Part shown: positions 1 through 12,200 of the stretch, in pieces
Numbering within the stretch: position 1 is the stretch's first letter
How the letters are laid out: each line of letters starts with the position of its first letter
NCBI RefSeq assembly: GCF_000193635.1
Contig: NZ_AEKT01000039.1
Span: 1-64,000, forward strand
Source of the DNA: Weissella cibaria KACC 11862
GTDB lineage: Bacteria > Bacillota > Bacilli > Lactobacillales > Lactobacillaceae
Direction of reading: 5' to 3'
DNA length: 64,000 nucleotides
The notes under the pieces: generated by a model
What the model was told of the DNA's origin: nothing
Databases searched by the model: none
What the model saw: the letters and a program-made list of their open reading frames with translations, nothing else
Position numbers and translations under genes: made by a program

Positions 1-250
1 TTTGACAACTTATTCATCTTATCAGTTCATCAACTCGTTGTCAACAACTTGTTTCAAACTGATTTCGATTCGATTGCAACGAGATGAATACCCCGTAACA
101 ACTTAATCTATATTACAGAAGCGAACATCAATTGTCAACAACTAATTTCGACTTCTTTTGTTTCATTTTTCGAGCGAAAGTCGCTCACTGAAAAACTCAA
201 CTTGAATATAATACGACTATCATCCAAACTTTGCAATACTTTTTGTAAAC
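1..250 (-). promoter_or_regulatory. Tandem strong promoters P1 and P2 reading out of the left edge
   Basis: On the minus strand P1 has -35 TTGACA (138..133), a 17-nt spacer and -10 TAATAT (115..110). P2 has -35 TTGACA (44..39), a 17-nt spacer and -10 TAAGAT (21..16). Both match sigma-A consensus closely and are about 95 bp apart. No ORF follows inside the window. Two near-consensus tandem promoters right after lysS are the usual arrangement for an rRNA operon, so a 16S gene probably begins just outside the left edge. The promoters are seen; the rRNA is inference. Confidence 0.7.
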
Positions 251-282
251 AAAAAACGCGGATGATTACTCATCCGCGTTTT
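251..282 (-). terminator. Intrinsic terminator after lysS
   Basis: An 11-bp stem (AACGCGGATGA paired with TCATCCGCGTT) with a TTAC loop, followed on the minus strand by a run of T (the A run at 251-256). It lies 10 bp beyond the lysS stop. Confidence 0.9.
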
Positions 283-291
283 CAGTCGTTA

Positions 292-1806
<1,515 letters not shown>

Positions 1807-1879
1807 TTATGACAGTGTTGTCACAGATAACTATAAGTTTGCCAATCTTAAGCACTTTTTGCAAGTGCTTAACCCAACT

Positions 1880-2773
1880 TTATAGTCCCTCAGCATCCTT
1901 CGCTGCAATAATTCCTGATAATTCTGCTTCATCAAACTGAATCTTCTTACCAGTAAATCGATCGACAATCTCAACACCGTGATCTTCGGCAAGCATTTCT
2001 TGCAAATCATTCATTGGTAAGGTTGCCAACATACGCTCATAATCGCGCTTCGAGATTTCAGGATACAATGCCACTTCTGTCGTTGCCAACAACTTCACAT
2101 CATCCTTACCAAATAGGTTGAACAACAAATCCATTGGTGTGTGTCCCTCAACCAATTGTGATGAAATTGATGGCAAGTTAGCAAGCTTGTCTTCCAGTGC
2201 CGTAATATCTTCATCTGACGCATCAGGCAATGCTGAAATCATAAAACCACCCGCGGCAGCCACGGTACCATCTGGGTCAACCAAAACTGACACCGCTACG
2301 GCTGAAGGAATTTGTTCTGACTTGGCCATGTAGTACGTCAAGTCATCGCCAATTTCCCCCGTCATCAATTCAACTTGACCCGTAAAGGGATCACCTTCAC
2401 CAATTTCCTTAGTAACTTGCAAGAATCCATTAGATCCCACGGCACCAGCCACATCCTGCATGCCCTTAGCCGTTAGGGGCAACTCAACCGTTGGGTTCGT
2501 CACGTAACCGCGTACCTCACCTTGAGCTGATGCTTCCACGACAATTTTACCAGCAGGGCCATCACCATTAATGACCACTGCTAAACGCTCATCGCCCTTC
2601 AAAATGGCATTTGAAACCATCAGAGAGCCGAGCAACGCGCGACCCAAAACGGTCGTACCAAGTTGTGAGGCCTCGTGGAACTTTGAGACTTCTGCCATCA
2701 TTTCAGTCGCGTCAATGGCAATTGCACGGAAGTTTCCGTCAGTTGTCACTGCGCGTACAAGTGTATCTGTCAT
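1880..2773 (-). CDS. hslO: Hsp33-family chaperonin lacking the redox-switch cysteines
   Basis: Hsp33 is a holdase chaperone normally activated by oxidation. The 297-aa protein aligns along the whole family fold (N-terminal VRAVTTDGNFRAIAID, GDGPAGKIVVEA, HTPMDLLFNLF). In the family the C-terminal domain carries a CxC and a CxxC pair that bind zinc. Here that region (about 230-285, through DLQEMLAEDHGVEIVDRFTGK) is full length, but the protein contains no cysteine at all. The chaperone fold is therefore kept while the zinc/disulfide switch is gone. A terminator separates it from ftsH upstream, so it probably has its own promoter in the short gap. Confidence 0.93.
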   Translation of the reverse strand: MTDTLVRAVTTDGNFRAIAIDATEMMAEVSKFHEASQLGTTVLGRALLGSLMVSNAILKGDERLAVVINGDGPAGKIVVEASAQGEVRGYVTNPTVELPLTAKGMQDVAGAVGSNGFLQVTKEIGEGDPFTGQVELMTGEIGDDLTYYMAKSEQIPSAVAVSVLVDPDGTVAAAGGFMISALPDASDEDITALEDKLANLPSISSQLVEGHTPMDLLFNLFGKDDVKLLATTEVALYPEISKRDYERMLATLPMNDLQEMLAEDHGVEIVDRFTGKKIQFDEAELSGIIAAKDAEGL

Positions 2774-2821
2774 ATTATATGTGCCTCTTATTATTTGTTT
2801 ATTTTAGTATCAGTTTAACAG

Positions 2822-2857
2822 AAAAACCCGCCCAGGTAGAACCTGAACGGGCTTTCT
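2822..2857 (-). terminator. Intrinsic terminator after ftsH
   Basis: A stem of CCCGCCCAGG against CCTGAACGGG (with G-T pairs) around a short loop, followed by a T run on the minus strand. It lies 10 bp past the ftsH stop. Confidence 0.8.
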
Positions 2858-2865
2858 TTCAATCA

Positions 2866-4929
2866 TTAATCTTCATCAGTATGACGTGGTTCCAAAACTT
2901 CTGGCTTAACTGTTGCCTCTGACGCTTCTTCGTCATCAACCAACTTGTTATTAGCCGCTTGCTTGGCTTCCTCGTATGACATTGGCGTAACCGTATCATT
3001 TTGAACCTTCGTTGATTCTGGCATCTTACCAGTCTCAAACAAACTCAAAATTTGCTTTTCGTCCAACGTCTCGTACTCCAACAAAGCCTTTGCGATTGCA
3101 TCATGCTTGTCCTTGTACTCTTCGATGATTTCGTGGGCCTTATTGTAACCCTCAGTCGTGATACGACGAACTTCTTCGTCAATCAAGCGTGCTGTTTCAT
3201 CTGAATAAGCCGCTGACTCACCGTATGAACGGCCCAAGAATGGTTGACCACCATTCTCAAGTTGGACCATACCAAGCTTGTCAGACATACCGTACTCCGT
3301 CACCATTGAACGCGCAATGTTTGTTGCTTGCTCAAAGTCGTTTGAAGCACCTGATGACTGTTGGTCAAAGATAATTTCTTCGGCCGCACGTCCACCCATC
3401 AAACCAGCAATTTGGTCCATGGCATCCGTCTTATTCATCAACATTTGATCTTCACGAGGCAACATAATGGCGTATCCGCCGGCACGTCCACGTGGCACAA
3501 TCGTTACCTTGTGGACAACACGTGCTTCGTTCAATACCAAACCAACAATCGCGTGACCCGCTTCGTGGTAAGCAACCGTTTGACGTTCCTTAGCAGAAAC
3601 CACACGATCCTTCTTAGCTGGTCCCGCAATAACACGGTCTTCAGCTTCATCCACATCCTTGGCGTAAATCGTATCGTGGTTTTGACGAGCAGCCAACAAT
3701 GCTGCTTCGTTCAACAAGTTTTCCAAGTCAGCTCCAACGAAACCAGGTGTTTGCTTAGCAATTTCCTTCAAGTCCACATCATCAGCCAATGGCTTATTCT
3801 TAGCGTGGACGTTCAAGATAGCCTCACGACCCTTAACGTCAGGACGACCAACCAAAATCTTACGATCGAAACGACCTGGACGCAACAACGCTGGGTCCAA
3901 GACATCTGAACGGTTGGTAGCGGCCATCACAATGACACCCTCACTACCAGAGAATCCGTCCATCTCAACCAACATTTGGTTCAATGTTTGCTCACGTTCA
4001 TCGTGACCACCACCCATGCCGGCACCACGTTGACGACCGACCGCATCAATTTCATCGATAAAGATGATTGATGGCGCAGCCTTCTTCGCGTTGTCAAACA
4101 AATCACGGACACGACTAGCACCGACACCGACGAACATCTCCACGAAGTCAGAACCTGAAATCGAGAAGAACGGTACGCCAGCTTCACCGGCAACTGCACG
4201 GGCCAACAAAGTCTTACCAGTTCCGGGAGGGCCCTCAAGCAAAACACCCGATGGAATACGAGCACCCAGCTTTAAGAACTTCTTTGGATCCTTCAAGAAC
4301 TCAACAACTTCAACTAGTTCTTGCTTTTCTTCTTCAGCTCCAGCAACATCCGCAAAGCGAACCTTGTTTTCTGAAGGATCAGCTGGCTTTGCCTTAGACT
4401 TACCGAAGCCCATCATGTTACCACGACCGCCTTGGCCACCTTGGCTCATGCCGCCCATCATCAAGTAGAACAAACCAACCATCAACAAGATTGGCAACAA
4501 CATCGTTGCCATGCTTCCCCAGAAGTTTGAAGGTTGTGGCTTCGTTGTTACTTCCGTCTTCGTCTTGTCAGCAGCCTTCTGCATTTCCTCAACAATTGGG
4601 TCATTACTAATCAATTGTGTCTCAAAACCAGTTACCTTAGCTGATGAACCACCAACTAATGACACAAGTGAATCGGACTTTGCGTCCTTATCAGTTTGTG
4701 CTTTGCGGTACTCACCCTTTACGTCGTAAACGCCGGCACCTGGTTGAATCGTGACATTTTTGATTTTCTTATCACGCAATTCCGTCATAAATTTCGACGT
4801 AGAAATAGTCTTCGTATTAGAAGTTTGCGATGGACCGGCTACCCAGTAAATCAACCCCATAATTCCGAGGACTACGATTACGTAGAACAAACTATTCCGG
4901 ACGAAATTGCCGTTTCGTTGATTCTTCAT
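2866..4929 (-). CDS. ftsH: ATP-dependent zinc metalloprotease FtsH
   Basis: Membrane-anchored AAA+ protease that degrades misfolded membrane proteins and regulators. In order: TM1 (about 13-31), an extracytoplasmic loop, TM2 (about 141-160), a Gly-rich linker, then the AAA domain with Walker A GPPGTGKT (233-240), Walker B IIFIDEID (288-295) and the second region of homology ending RPGRFDR, and the protease domain with HEAGH (455-459). The 687-aa length is typical, with an acidic tail. It is upstream of hslO and downstream of hpt, the conserved firmicute order. The start follows a GGAGG-type ribosome-binding site. Confidence 0.97.
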   Translation of the reverse strand: MKNQRNGNFVRNSLFYVIVVLGIMGLIYWVAGPSQTSNTKTISTSKFMTELRDKKIKNVTIQPGAGVYDVKGEYRKAQTDKDAKSDSLVSLVGGSSAKVTGFETQLISNDPIVEEMQKAADKTKTEVTTKPQPSNFWGSMATMLLPILLMVGLFYLMMGGMSQGGQGGRGNMMGFGKSKAKPADPSENKVRFADVAGAEEEKQELVEVVEFLKDPKKFLKLGARIPSGVLLEGPPGTGKTLLARAVAGEAGVPFFSISGSDFVEMFVGVGASRVRDLFDNAKKAAPSIIFIDEIDAVGRQRGAGMGGGHDEREQTLNQMLVEMDGFSGSEGVIVMAATNRSDVLDPALLRPGRFDRKILVGRPDVKGREAILNVHAKNKPLADDVDLKEIAKQTPGFVGADLENLLNEAALLAARQNHDTIYAKDVDEAEDRVIAGPAKKDRVVSAKERQTVAYHEAGHAIVGLVLNEARVVHKVTIVPRGRAGGYAIMLPREDQMLMNKTDAMDQIAGLMGGRAAEEIIFDQQSSGASNDFEQATNIARSMVTEYGMSDKLGMVQLENGGQPFLGRSYGESAAYSDETARLIDEEVRRITTEGYNKAHEIIEEYKDKHDAIAKALLEYETLDEKQILSLFETGKMPESTKVQNDTVTPMSYEEAKQAANNKLVDDEEASEATVKPEVLEPRHTDED

Positions 4930-4993
4930 CCATTCCTCCTACCGACAGCAACCGCTATCTGCGTTGTTTAATATATGTTATCCGAGTTGGAAA

Positions 4994-5590
4994 TTAGTGC
5001 TCAGGTGTGATATCCACCGTGTCTACGACATCAGCGTGGGCTGGGTCATAAACTTCGCGCTTCAAGACACCAACATATGGCAAGTTGCGGTAAAGTTGCT
5101 TGTAATCCAAACCATAACCCACCACAAATGCCTTTGGCACATCAAAGCCGATGTAATCAACAGTTGCTTCTACAACACGGCCTTCCTTCTTGTCGAGCAA
5201 GCTGGCCGTCTTAACAGACTTTGCACCACGTTCCATCAACAAGTCGATCATAAACTTCAATGAACGACCCGTATCAACGATGTCCTCCATGATGATGACG
5301 TCGCGTCCTGCGATATCCGTTTGCAAATCCGTTACAAGGTCAACTTCACCTGAAGAAGCAATCCCACCGTTGTAGCTAGAAACGTCAATAAATTCGACTT
5401 CAGCATATTGCATGTGGCGCATTACATCGACCGTCCAAAGTACGGCACCCTTCAAAACTGACAAAATGATTGGTGTACGTCCTTCATAATCGGCAGCCAA
5501 TTGCTTACCAACACGTTCTGCTGCTTCGGCGATATCTTGCTCGCTATAAAGCACGCGTTCGATATCGTTATTCATGTCCCATTGGTTCAT
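4994..5590 (-). CDS. hpt: Hypoxanthine-guanine phosphoribosyltransferase
   Basis: Purine salvage: converts hypoxanthine or guanine plus PRPP to IMP or GMP. The PRPP-binding motif VIIMEDIVDTGRS is at residues 98-110, and the C-terminal VVGYGLDYKQLYRNLPYVG block is typical. The 198-aa length is slightly long because of the MNQWD extension; a second ATG five codons in (MNNDIERVL) matches the usual family start. The first ATG is favoured by the upstream GGAG, 11 nt away. It sits between tilS and ftsH, as in most Firmicutes. Confidence 0.95.
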   Translation of the reverse strand: MNQWDMNNDIERVLYSEQDIAEAAERVGKQLAADYEGRTPIILSVLKGAVLWTVDVMRHMQYAEVEFIDVSSYNGGIASSGEVDLVTDLQTDIAGRDVIIMEDIVDTGRSLKFMIDLLMERGAKSVKTASLLDKKEGRVVEATVDYIGFDVPKAFVVGYGLDYKQLYRNLPYVGVLKREVYDPAHADVVDTVDITPEH

Positions 5591-5697
5591 GTCTGTTCAA
5601 TCTCCTAAATCTTAATTCCCCTACCGTTACATAGCATTAAGAATACCATGTTTGACGGTAAATGTTTAGTGCTACAAATAAAAGAAATGTGAACGCT

Positions 5698-6675
5698 TTA
5701 ATGTTTTTGTGATAACAATAAATAGTTATCAAAGCGTTCTAGCTGTAATTGTCCACCTAAATCAATTAGCCCCGTCGACACACTTGGATTGCGCATCAGT
5801 TGAATTGCCTGGGCAATTTGACTATCTTTGACGTTTAAGACGTGTTTCTTAGTTAGCCACGTTTGTATGATAATCGTCAAGACACTCTCATCAACTGTCC
5901 AATCCAGGCGTCCGGCCTCTAAAGCCTTAACGTGAACGTTAATCGCACCATTCGCAAGCTTTTGCAGCGCCGCCAACTGGGTTGCAAACGTCACCACGTG
6001 TTCAGCAGCCTGTTCATTAATGCTAGTCAAAGCTGGCAGCACTGTTTGGCGCATGCGATTACGGGCAAATGTTTCGTCCGCATTGGTATAGTCTTCTACC
6101 CATTCAGTCAGCGGTTGAATGACCAAATCTGCTAGGTCAGCTTTCGTTAAATTCAGCAATGGCCGGGCCAAATCAATATCACCACGTAATTGCTGCCGTG
6201 GTGCCATCCCCACCAACTGGGTCAAACGACTGCCACGAGTCAGCTTATACAAAATGGTTTCAACTTGATCCCCTTGATGATGGGCGGTCACGATAATGTT
6301 AGCGCCCACTTCACGGGCCATTTTAATCAGTGCTTCGTATCGCTTTTCCCGGGCTTGTTCTTCAACTGCGACAGTTGGAACGGCCTCCCAAGTAAGTGTT
6401 TCTATCAAACCGTAGGCTAAATGCGGTGTGGCCGCAAATGTTCGGCGAACCAGCGCTTCCTCTGCAGCGGCATCATCCCGTAACTGGTGATTCACATAGC
6501 CGGCACTCACCGTCGGTTGCACATCAGCCGGCAGCGTTCCTTCTGTTAACCAGCGCAACAAGTGTAAGGAATCTTGCCCACCCGAAACAGCCACCAACAC
6601 GTGATCATGTTGGTCAAATAATCCCTGTTCCCGTATCTGTCGGGTTAAGTTCGCACGTAAAACTTTTGGTTGCAT
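5698..6675 (-). CDS. tilS: tRNA(Ile)-lysidine synthase, short form
   Basis: Modifies C34 of tRNA-Ile(CAU) to lysidine so that AUA is decoded as isoleucine; essential in most bacteria. The PP-loop ATPase motif SGGQDS is at 31-36 and the TAHHQGDQVETILYKLTRGS block follows. At 325 aa it lacks about 100 residues of the usual C-terminal TilS domain found in B. subtilis or E. coli (430-470 aa). Short forms of this kind exist in some bacteria, and no frameshift is visible. The S1-domain gene yabR, usual between divIC and tilS, is absent here. Confidence 0.92.
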   Translation of the reverse strand: MQPKVLRANLTRQIREQGLFDQHDHVLVAVSGGQDSLHLLRWLTEGTLPADVQPTVSAGYVNHQLRDDAAAEEALVRRTFAATPHLAYGLIETLTWEAVPTVAVEEQAREKRYEALIKMAREVGANIIVTAHHQGDQVETILYKLTRGSRLTQLVGMAPRQQLRGDIDLARPLLNLTKADLADLVIQPLTEWVEDYTNADETFARNRMRQTVLPALTSINEQAAEHVVTFATQLAALQKLANGAINVHVKALEAGRLDWTVDESVLTIIIQTWLTKKHVLNVKDSQIAQAIQLMRNPSVSTGLIDLGGQLQLERFDNYLLLSQKH

Positions 6676-6729
6676 CGTTAACCTTCTTCCTCAATCACTC
6701 TTGGTTATTATTATAGCTTGCTTTGTACG

Positions 6730-6766
6730 AAAAAAAGGCAATCAGTGTCCTGATTACCTTTCTTTC
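6730..6766 (-). terminator. Intrinsic terminator after divIC
   Basis: An AAAGGcAATCAG / CTGATTaCCTTT stem with a TGTC loop and a T run on the minus strand. It separates divIC from tilS. Confidence 0.85.
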
Positions 6767-6776
6767 ATTCACTTCA

Positions 6777-7151
6777 TTACTCACCTGGCAAATTGAAAAC
6801 AATCTCGCCATCTTTGGTATACATGTACTTTTCACGCACTAACTTTTCGAGATACGATTCATCACCCAAATCTTTGACTTCTTGCTTCAAATTTTGATGC
6901 GTAGTTTTCGCACTCGCTAACTGCGTTTGTGTTTTTTCTAAACTCGCCGAAGCGGTTGTATATTTATTATATTGTTGGTGAAAGCAAACCATGGCATAAA
7001 TCACCGTGGCAATCATAAACGCTGCCAAGACGAAGCGACGCCGTAAGTGTACCTTACGTTGGTAAGCTTCTTGTCGATTATTGAATTCAAGTGTTCGTGC
7101 CCCACCGGCGTTCAGCGGCCGGATGTTTGTTTTTGTGTTCATAGACATCAT
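6777..7151 (-). CDS. divIC: Septum formation initiator DivIC/FtsB
   Basis: Small bitopic divisome protein. A basic cytoplasmic N terminus (1-39) precedes one membrane span (about 40-57) and a coiled coil (about 62-100, KTQTQLASAKTTHQNLKQEV). A short C-terminal segment, LVREKYMYTKDGEIVFNLPGE, is typical of the family. The 124-aa length fits. The first ATG is preceded by AGGGGG at a good distance; two more ATGs follow within four codons. It forms its own unit between two terminators, with a DnaA-box-like sequence upstream. Confidence 0.9.
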   Translation of the reverse strand: MMSMNTKTNIRPLNAGGARTLEFNNRQEAYQRKVHLRRRFVLAAFMIATVIYAMVCFHQQYNKYTTASASLEKTQTQLASAKTTHQNLKQEVKDLGDESYLEKLVREKYMYTKDGEIVFNLPGE

Positions 7152-7303
7152 GCCGCTGACCCCCTACTGTCTGATTGGCAACGTTATTGATAGACAATTC
7201 TTTTTCTCGATACCTTTACGTTTTACACTGTACAGTACAAGTAGGCTTTTCTTAAGCGTAATTACCTTTCCTTAACATTTTCGTATCAAAACCTAACGGA
7301 TAG

Positions 7304-7312
7304 TTATCCACA
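7304..7312 (+). promoter_or_regulatory. Consensus DnaA box
   Basis: TTATCCACA at 7304-7312 is a perfect DnaA 9-mer. Degenerate neighbours occur within 25 bp (TTATCCCAC at 7317-7325 and TAATCCACA at 7327-7335). The position is upstream of divIC (minus strand). Function is inferred only. Confidence 0.4.
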
Positions 7313-7350
7313 GAGTTATCCCACCTTAATCCACACATAGTTTAGACACA

Positions 7351-7376
7351 AAAAGCACCGCAAATGCGGTGCTTTT
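7351..7376 (-). terminator. Intrinsic terminator after rqcP
   Basis: AAAAGCACCGCA / TGCGGTGCTTTT hairpin with T runs on both sides. It ends the pth-mfd-flippase-rqcP operon on the minus strand. Confidence 0.9.
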
Positions 7377-7392
7377 TTCTCACAACTGTCAA

Positions 7393-7668
7393 TTATGCTT
7401 CTTCGTTGAAGTTTTGTTCGTATGACTCTGATACAATGCTGTACATGTGTTCAGCTTCTTCCTTACGAACCGTCTCCTTGGTACTCTCAACCTTCATGAT
7501 TGATGTCTTGTTACCAAAACGAATCGTCAATTCATCCCCAGCCTTAACATCGCTTGATGACTTGGCCGTCTTGCCGTTGATATCAATACGACCTTGGTCT
7601 GAGATTTCCTTCGCAACCGTACGACGCTTAATTAGACGTGATACCTTCAAATACTTATCTAAACGCAT
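7393..7668 (-). CDS. rqcP: S4-domain RNA-binding protein RqcP (YabO/Hsp15 family)
   Basis: The 91-aa protein starts [21 protein letters not shown], the S4 fold that binds rRNA/tRNA. B. subtilis RqcP (YabO) assists RqcH in C-terminal alanine tailing during ribosome quality control on free 50S subunits. An acidic C-terminal tail follows. Its start codon overlaps the stop of the upstream flippase gene (TAATG), so translational coupling is likely. It is the last gene before a terminator. Synteny with divIC and mfd supports the call. Confidence 0.88.
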   Translation of the reverse strand: MRLDKYLKVSRLIKRRTVAKEISDQGRIDINGKTAKSSSDVKAGDELTIRFGNKTSIMKVESTKETVRKEEAEHMYSIVSESYEQNFNEEA

Positions 7669-9257
7669 TATTCTTTTCCTCGTTTCAATATTGCATATAG
7701 GCGGTCACCCTTTGGCAACGCCTCCCACTCTTCCGTGGTTAACAAATCTGTCGTTGCCACCATCACTACGAAAGCAACGGCCCCAACAATAACGGCCACC
7801 ACAGCCGTTAGAACGCTTGCCCCACGCGATACACCGAACAGGTTATCACTGACCAGGGTTGCCATTTTGGCGAAGACGCCAGTAACCACTAACGTCCCAA
7901 ATAATTTTAGCCACCAATTTTGCGGTAACCACCCTTGCCACAAAGTCCGTGGTAATCGTAGTAAAGCATACCCCAAAATCGGTAAAAGCGCGACTGTTGT
8001 GGCGATTGACGCGCCAGTTATGCCCCAGTGTGGAATTAACCATACATTCAGGCCAGCCTTAACCGTCATCGTCACCCAGACAAACCAAATGAGCCCCCGG
8101 GTGCGATCAAAACTTTGTAAGGCACTCGTTGCAATGGTCATCAACGTCGCCGGCACAATCGCCAACACAAACCATGACAAAGCAGCGCTACCTTCGCGGG
8201 AACCAAACAACAGCTGATTGACCGCGGGCATCACCGCAACTAAGCCAATCGCTGAGACTCCGGACAAGATAATCGCCAAACGCATCGTTAACTGAAAATC
8301 ATGACGTAACGCTACGTTATCTTGGCGCACAAAATGCTGGCGGAGTGCTGGCAACAGCGACGTACTCAATCCCGTCGCTAGGACCATCCCCAATTGTACT
8401 AATGGTTGGCCACGATCGTAGACCCCTTTTGTATATTCGGCTTTGGTCGCCGATAAACCAAACGTTTCTAACAAGGCCTTGGTCGAAAACGAATCCACCA
8501 ATTGCAGTAACACTAACAGTGCTGCTAACAATGCCAACAGCCCGCCTTCAAACCATAAGCGCTTGAATAGGTGGCGCCAGGTAATCGTTTTATCTTGCTT
8601 AACAGTCAACGTAATCGGCTGTTGCCACACACCCCGTAGTGTTCGTACCAAAAACAAGGTCGCCGCCAATCCAGCAATGGTCGCGCCAAACGTGGCCCAT
8701 TCACCAATTCGGTAATCTGACCATCCCGTGTGAACACCCCACCAGGCAACCCCGATGATAATTGCCACACGGACAATCTGCTCAACTACCTGCGATGTGG
8801 CTGTTGGAATCATATTGCGTTGGCCTTGCGCAAAACCGCGACCAACTGCCAAAAATGGCATAAACCAAAACATCCATGCAACCGCGCGGATTACTGGTGT
8901 TAGACGAATATTGCCCCCCATCGCCAAAGCCAGCGCTGGCGCACCGCCAAAGACAATTGTAAAGAGGACCGCACTAATCCCGACTAACGACCAAAATAAA
9001 CGCCGCGCTACCAGTTGTTGATGCGCATCGTCTGGCTGTTCCGTAATAATTTTTGATATAAACAATGGCCAGCCACTCAGCGCTAACACCATGCCGATAC
9101 CATAGATTGGATAAACTTGTTGATACACATAAAAACCAGTATTACCCACCAAATTTTGGAACGGCACCCGGTAAATCGCGCTCAACACCTTAGCAACTAA
9201 TCCAGCGGCTGCCAAGACACCGGCGCCCGCCATTAAATTTTGACTACTTTTGCTCAT
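7668..9257 (-). CDS. Polysaccharide biosynthesis flippase (YabM/SpoVB-like, MVF superfamily)
   Basis: The 529-aa polytopic membrane protein with about 14 predicted spans starts [34 protein letters not shown], characteristic of the oligosaccharide flippases related to SpoVB, YtgP and MurJ. It probably moves a lipid-linked cell-wall or polysaccharide precursor across the membrane. It lies between mfd and rqcP, the usual firmicute position of yabM. It overlaps the 3' end of mfd by 14 bp. The exact substrate cannot be told from sequence. Confidence 0.85.
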   Translation of the reverse strand: MSKSSQNLMAGAGVLAAAGLVAKVLSAIYRVPFQNLVGNTGFYVYQQVYPIYGIGMVLALSGWPLFISKIITEQPDDAHQQLVARRLFWSLVGISAVLFTIVFGGAPALALAMGGNIRLTPVIRAVAWMFWFMPFLAVGRGFAQGQRNMIPTATSQVVEQIVRVAIIIGVAWWGVHTGWSDYRIGEWATFGATIAGLAATLFLVRTLRGVWQQPITLTVKQDKTITWRHLFKRLWFEGGLLALLAALLVLLQLVDSFSTKALLETFGLSATKAEYTKGVYDRGQPLVQLGMVLATGLSTSLLPALRQHFVRQDNVALRHDFQLTMRLAIILSGVSAIGLVAVMPAVNQLLFGSREGSAALSWFVLAIVPATLMTIATSALQSFDRTRGLIWFVWVTMTVKAGLNVWLIPHWGITGASIATTVALLPILGYALLRLPRTLWQGWLPQNWWLKLFGTLVVTGVFAKMATLVSDNLFGVSRGASVLTAVVAVIVGAVAFVVMVATTDLLTTEEWEALPKGDRLYAILKRGKE

Positions 9258-12200
9258 TTGTCACCGTCTCTTCTGGCGCTAACAAATTGAATAACGTTAG
9301 CAAACCAAATAGCCAATCTTCAGCCGTTTGGTTTGGTTGAATTGGAATCTCGGCTTGAACTGGCGCATCCTGCTTGACTTGCCCACGCACCTTTGCCAAC
9401 GTCAACGCCTTTTGGAAAGTATCTGCCGTCACTGACGCACGTGGATCGAAGTTCACTAACAACACGTTTTGTCGTTTGAAGTCTCGACGCAACGTTGCCA
9501 AACCGGCGCGATCAGCAGCTGCCTTAACACGACCAACTAGCAACAAGCGTTGGGCCGCTTCCGGCAATTCACCGAAGCGATCCAACAAATCGTCTTCAAT
9601 TTCTTCGAACGCCGCGGTCGTCTTGGCCTTGCGAATACGCTGATAGAGATCAATCTTTTGTGGTCCATCAGCGACATAATCAGTTGGCAAGTAGGCTTCA
9701 ACCTGTACATCCAACTCAGCATCAAAACTCTTTTTGCGCTTACCCTGTTTCTCAGCGACTGCTTCGTTCAACATTTGCGTGTACAGATCATACCCAACCG
9801 CATTAATAAAGCCGTGTTGTGACTGTCCAAGCAAATCACCAGCCCCACGAATTGATAAATCACGCATCGCAATCTTAAAACCTGAGCCCAACTCTGTGAA
9901 ATCACGGATGGCGGTCAAACGTTTCTCTGACTCTTCATTCAACGAGCGTGTACCAGGGTACGTAAAGTAGGCATACGCAATGTTGTTCGAACGGCCGACA
10001 CGGCCACGGAGCTGGTACAGTTGTGCCAAGCCCATGTGATCAGCGTTTTCAACGAACAACGTATTCGCATTTGGAATATCGACCCCAGTTTCGATGATGG
10101 TTGTCGTTACCAACACGTCGTACTCACGATTAATAAAATCAACCAGAATACCTTCCATTTGCGCTTCTGTCATTTGACCGTGGATATAACCCACGCGCGC
10201 TTCTGGCACCAGCGATTCAATCATCCCCGCCACCTGCGCAATGTCTTCAACACGATTATGCAAATAGTACGTTTGCCCACCACGAGACATCTCACGTTCG
10301 ATTGCGCTTGCCGTTACGCGGCCATTTTGCTCCATCACATACGTTTGAATTGGGTAACGATTGGCCGGTGGCGTCTCAATGACAGACAAGTCACGCACAC
10401 CGACCATTGCCATATTCAAAGTACGTGGGATTGGTGTGGCCGTTAACGTCAACACGTCGACGTTGGTCTGCAACGCCTTCAGTCGTTCTTTGTGCTTCAC
10501 ACCAAATCGTTGTTCCTCATCAATGATTAGCAAGCCCAAGTCGGCAAAATCCATGTCCTTCGACAAAATCCGGTGAGTACCAACGACGATGTCAATTGTG
10601 TGGTCTTTCAAGCCCGCTTTGGTTGCATCCATTTGTTTCTTGGTTTGGAAACGCGACATTATCGCCACATTCACACCGAATCCGTCAAAGCGATTCAACA
10701 TTGATTCGTAGTGCTGTTGCGCCAAAATCGTTGTTGGCACCAACATGGCAACCTGTTTACCAGCGTGGGCTGCCTTAAAGGCTGCACGCAACGCAACTTC
10801 TGTCTTTCCAAAACCAACGTCCCCAACCAACAGGCGATCCATCGGCCGGGTCTTTTCCATATCCGCTTTAATTTCTTGGGTTGAGCGAATTTGATCAGGT
10901 GTTTCGGGATATGGAAAGGCATCTTCAAAGTCCCGAATCACATCATCATCTTGAGGAAAAGCGAAGCCTTGCTTCAATTCACGCTCGGCATATAGCTGAA
11001 GCAGCTCGTCCGCAATATCTTCAACCTTCTTAGCAACCTTAGCTTTCGCCTTTTGCCATTCAGTTCCCCCAAGTTTATTAATCTTGGGGGCCTTTTCAGC
11101 CGCACCGACATACTTTTGCACCAAGTCTAATTGCGTGACCGGTATGAAAATTTTCGCATCTTGTTGGTATGCAATCGTGATGTAATCTTGCTTCACCCCA
11201 CGATTTTCAATCGTCTGCATCCCTTCATAGACACCGACACCGTGATTAATGTGAACCACATAATCCCCTGGCTTCAGTTCGTTATAACTCTTAATGCGTT
11301 CCGCGTTCGACAACGTTTGGCGCTTAGGTGCACGCTTACGAACTTGTTGAAAAAGCTCACGTTCAGTCAATACAACCAAGTTTTGAGCCGGCAATTCAAA
11401 GCCCGCACTCAACGGCAAGGTCGTGACCTGTGTCCGGCCAGGCGCCAAGGCATCTGGTGCAACATCATTCACCTTCACCCCAAAATCATTAAGGGTTTGA
11501 ACCAACTTTTCCCGTCGATCAGGCGTATTGGTTAGGAACAAAATTGTTTGGTTTTGCTTCTGCCAACGCGCAATTTCATTCTTTAGCAATGGCATTTGAC
11601 CAAAAAATTGTTGCGCTGGGCGCACGGTCAAATTCGTCAAACTCGTTTGCCGTAATTGACCGATACCACGTTGCAGAGGTGAAAACACCAAACTGGTTTG
11701 GCGTACGTCTCGGGCCAAATCGCTCAATTCCCAACCAAAATCAGCCGTTGGCAAAACCAAATTATCCGCCAAGCGATCGGTCCACCAATTATTGTTATCT
11801 AATGCCATTTGACCCGCGTTTTCAAGCGCACGGGGATAGTCATCAAACACTGCAATACCGTCTGCCGGCAAGTAATCTAACAGACTTACCGCATCAGGGT
11901 AGAGTAAATGCAAATATTGGCGTACCTCGGGCAACAAATCCCCTTGAGCCATCACCGTTAACAACGGATCGAGTGCTTCCGTTAAATGACGCTTGGCAGC
12001 GCCGTCTAACTTATCGCGTGTTTCCGTCATCGCAACTTCTAAGCGCGTCGTAGCAGCTTGCAAATCAGCGGCATCAATGACCAAATCCGTTGCGGGTAAA
12101 ATCGTCACGTGTTCAAGATTTTCCAAACTGCGTTGCGTCTCTGCATCAAAGCTACGTAATGAATCCAACGCCGTATCAAAGAAATCCAAGCGCACCGGAT

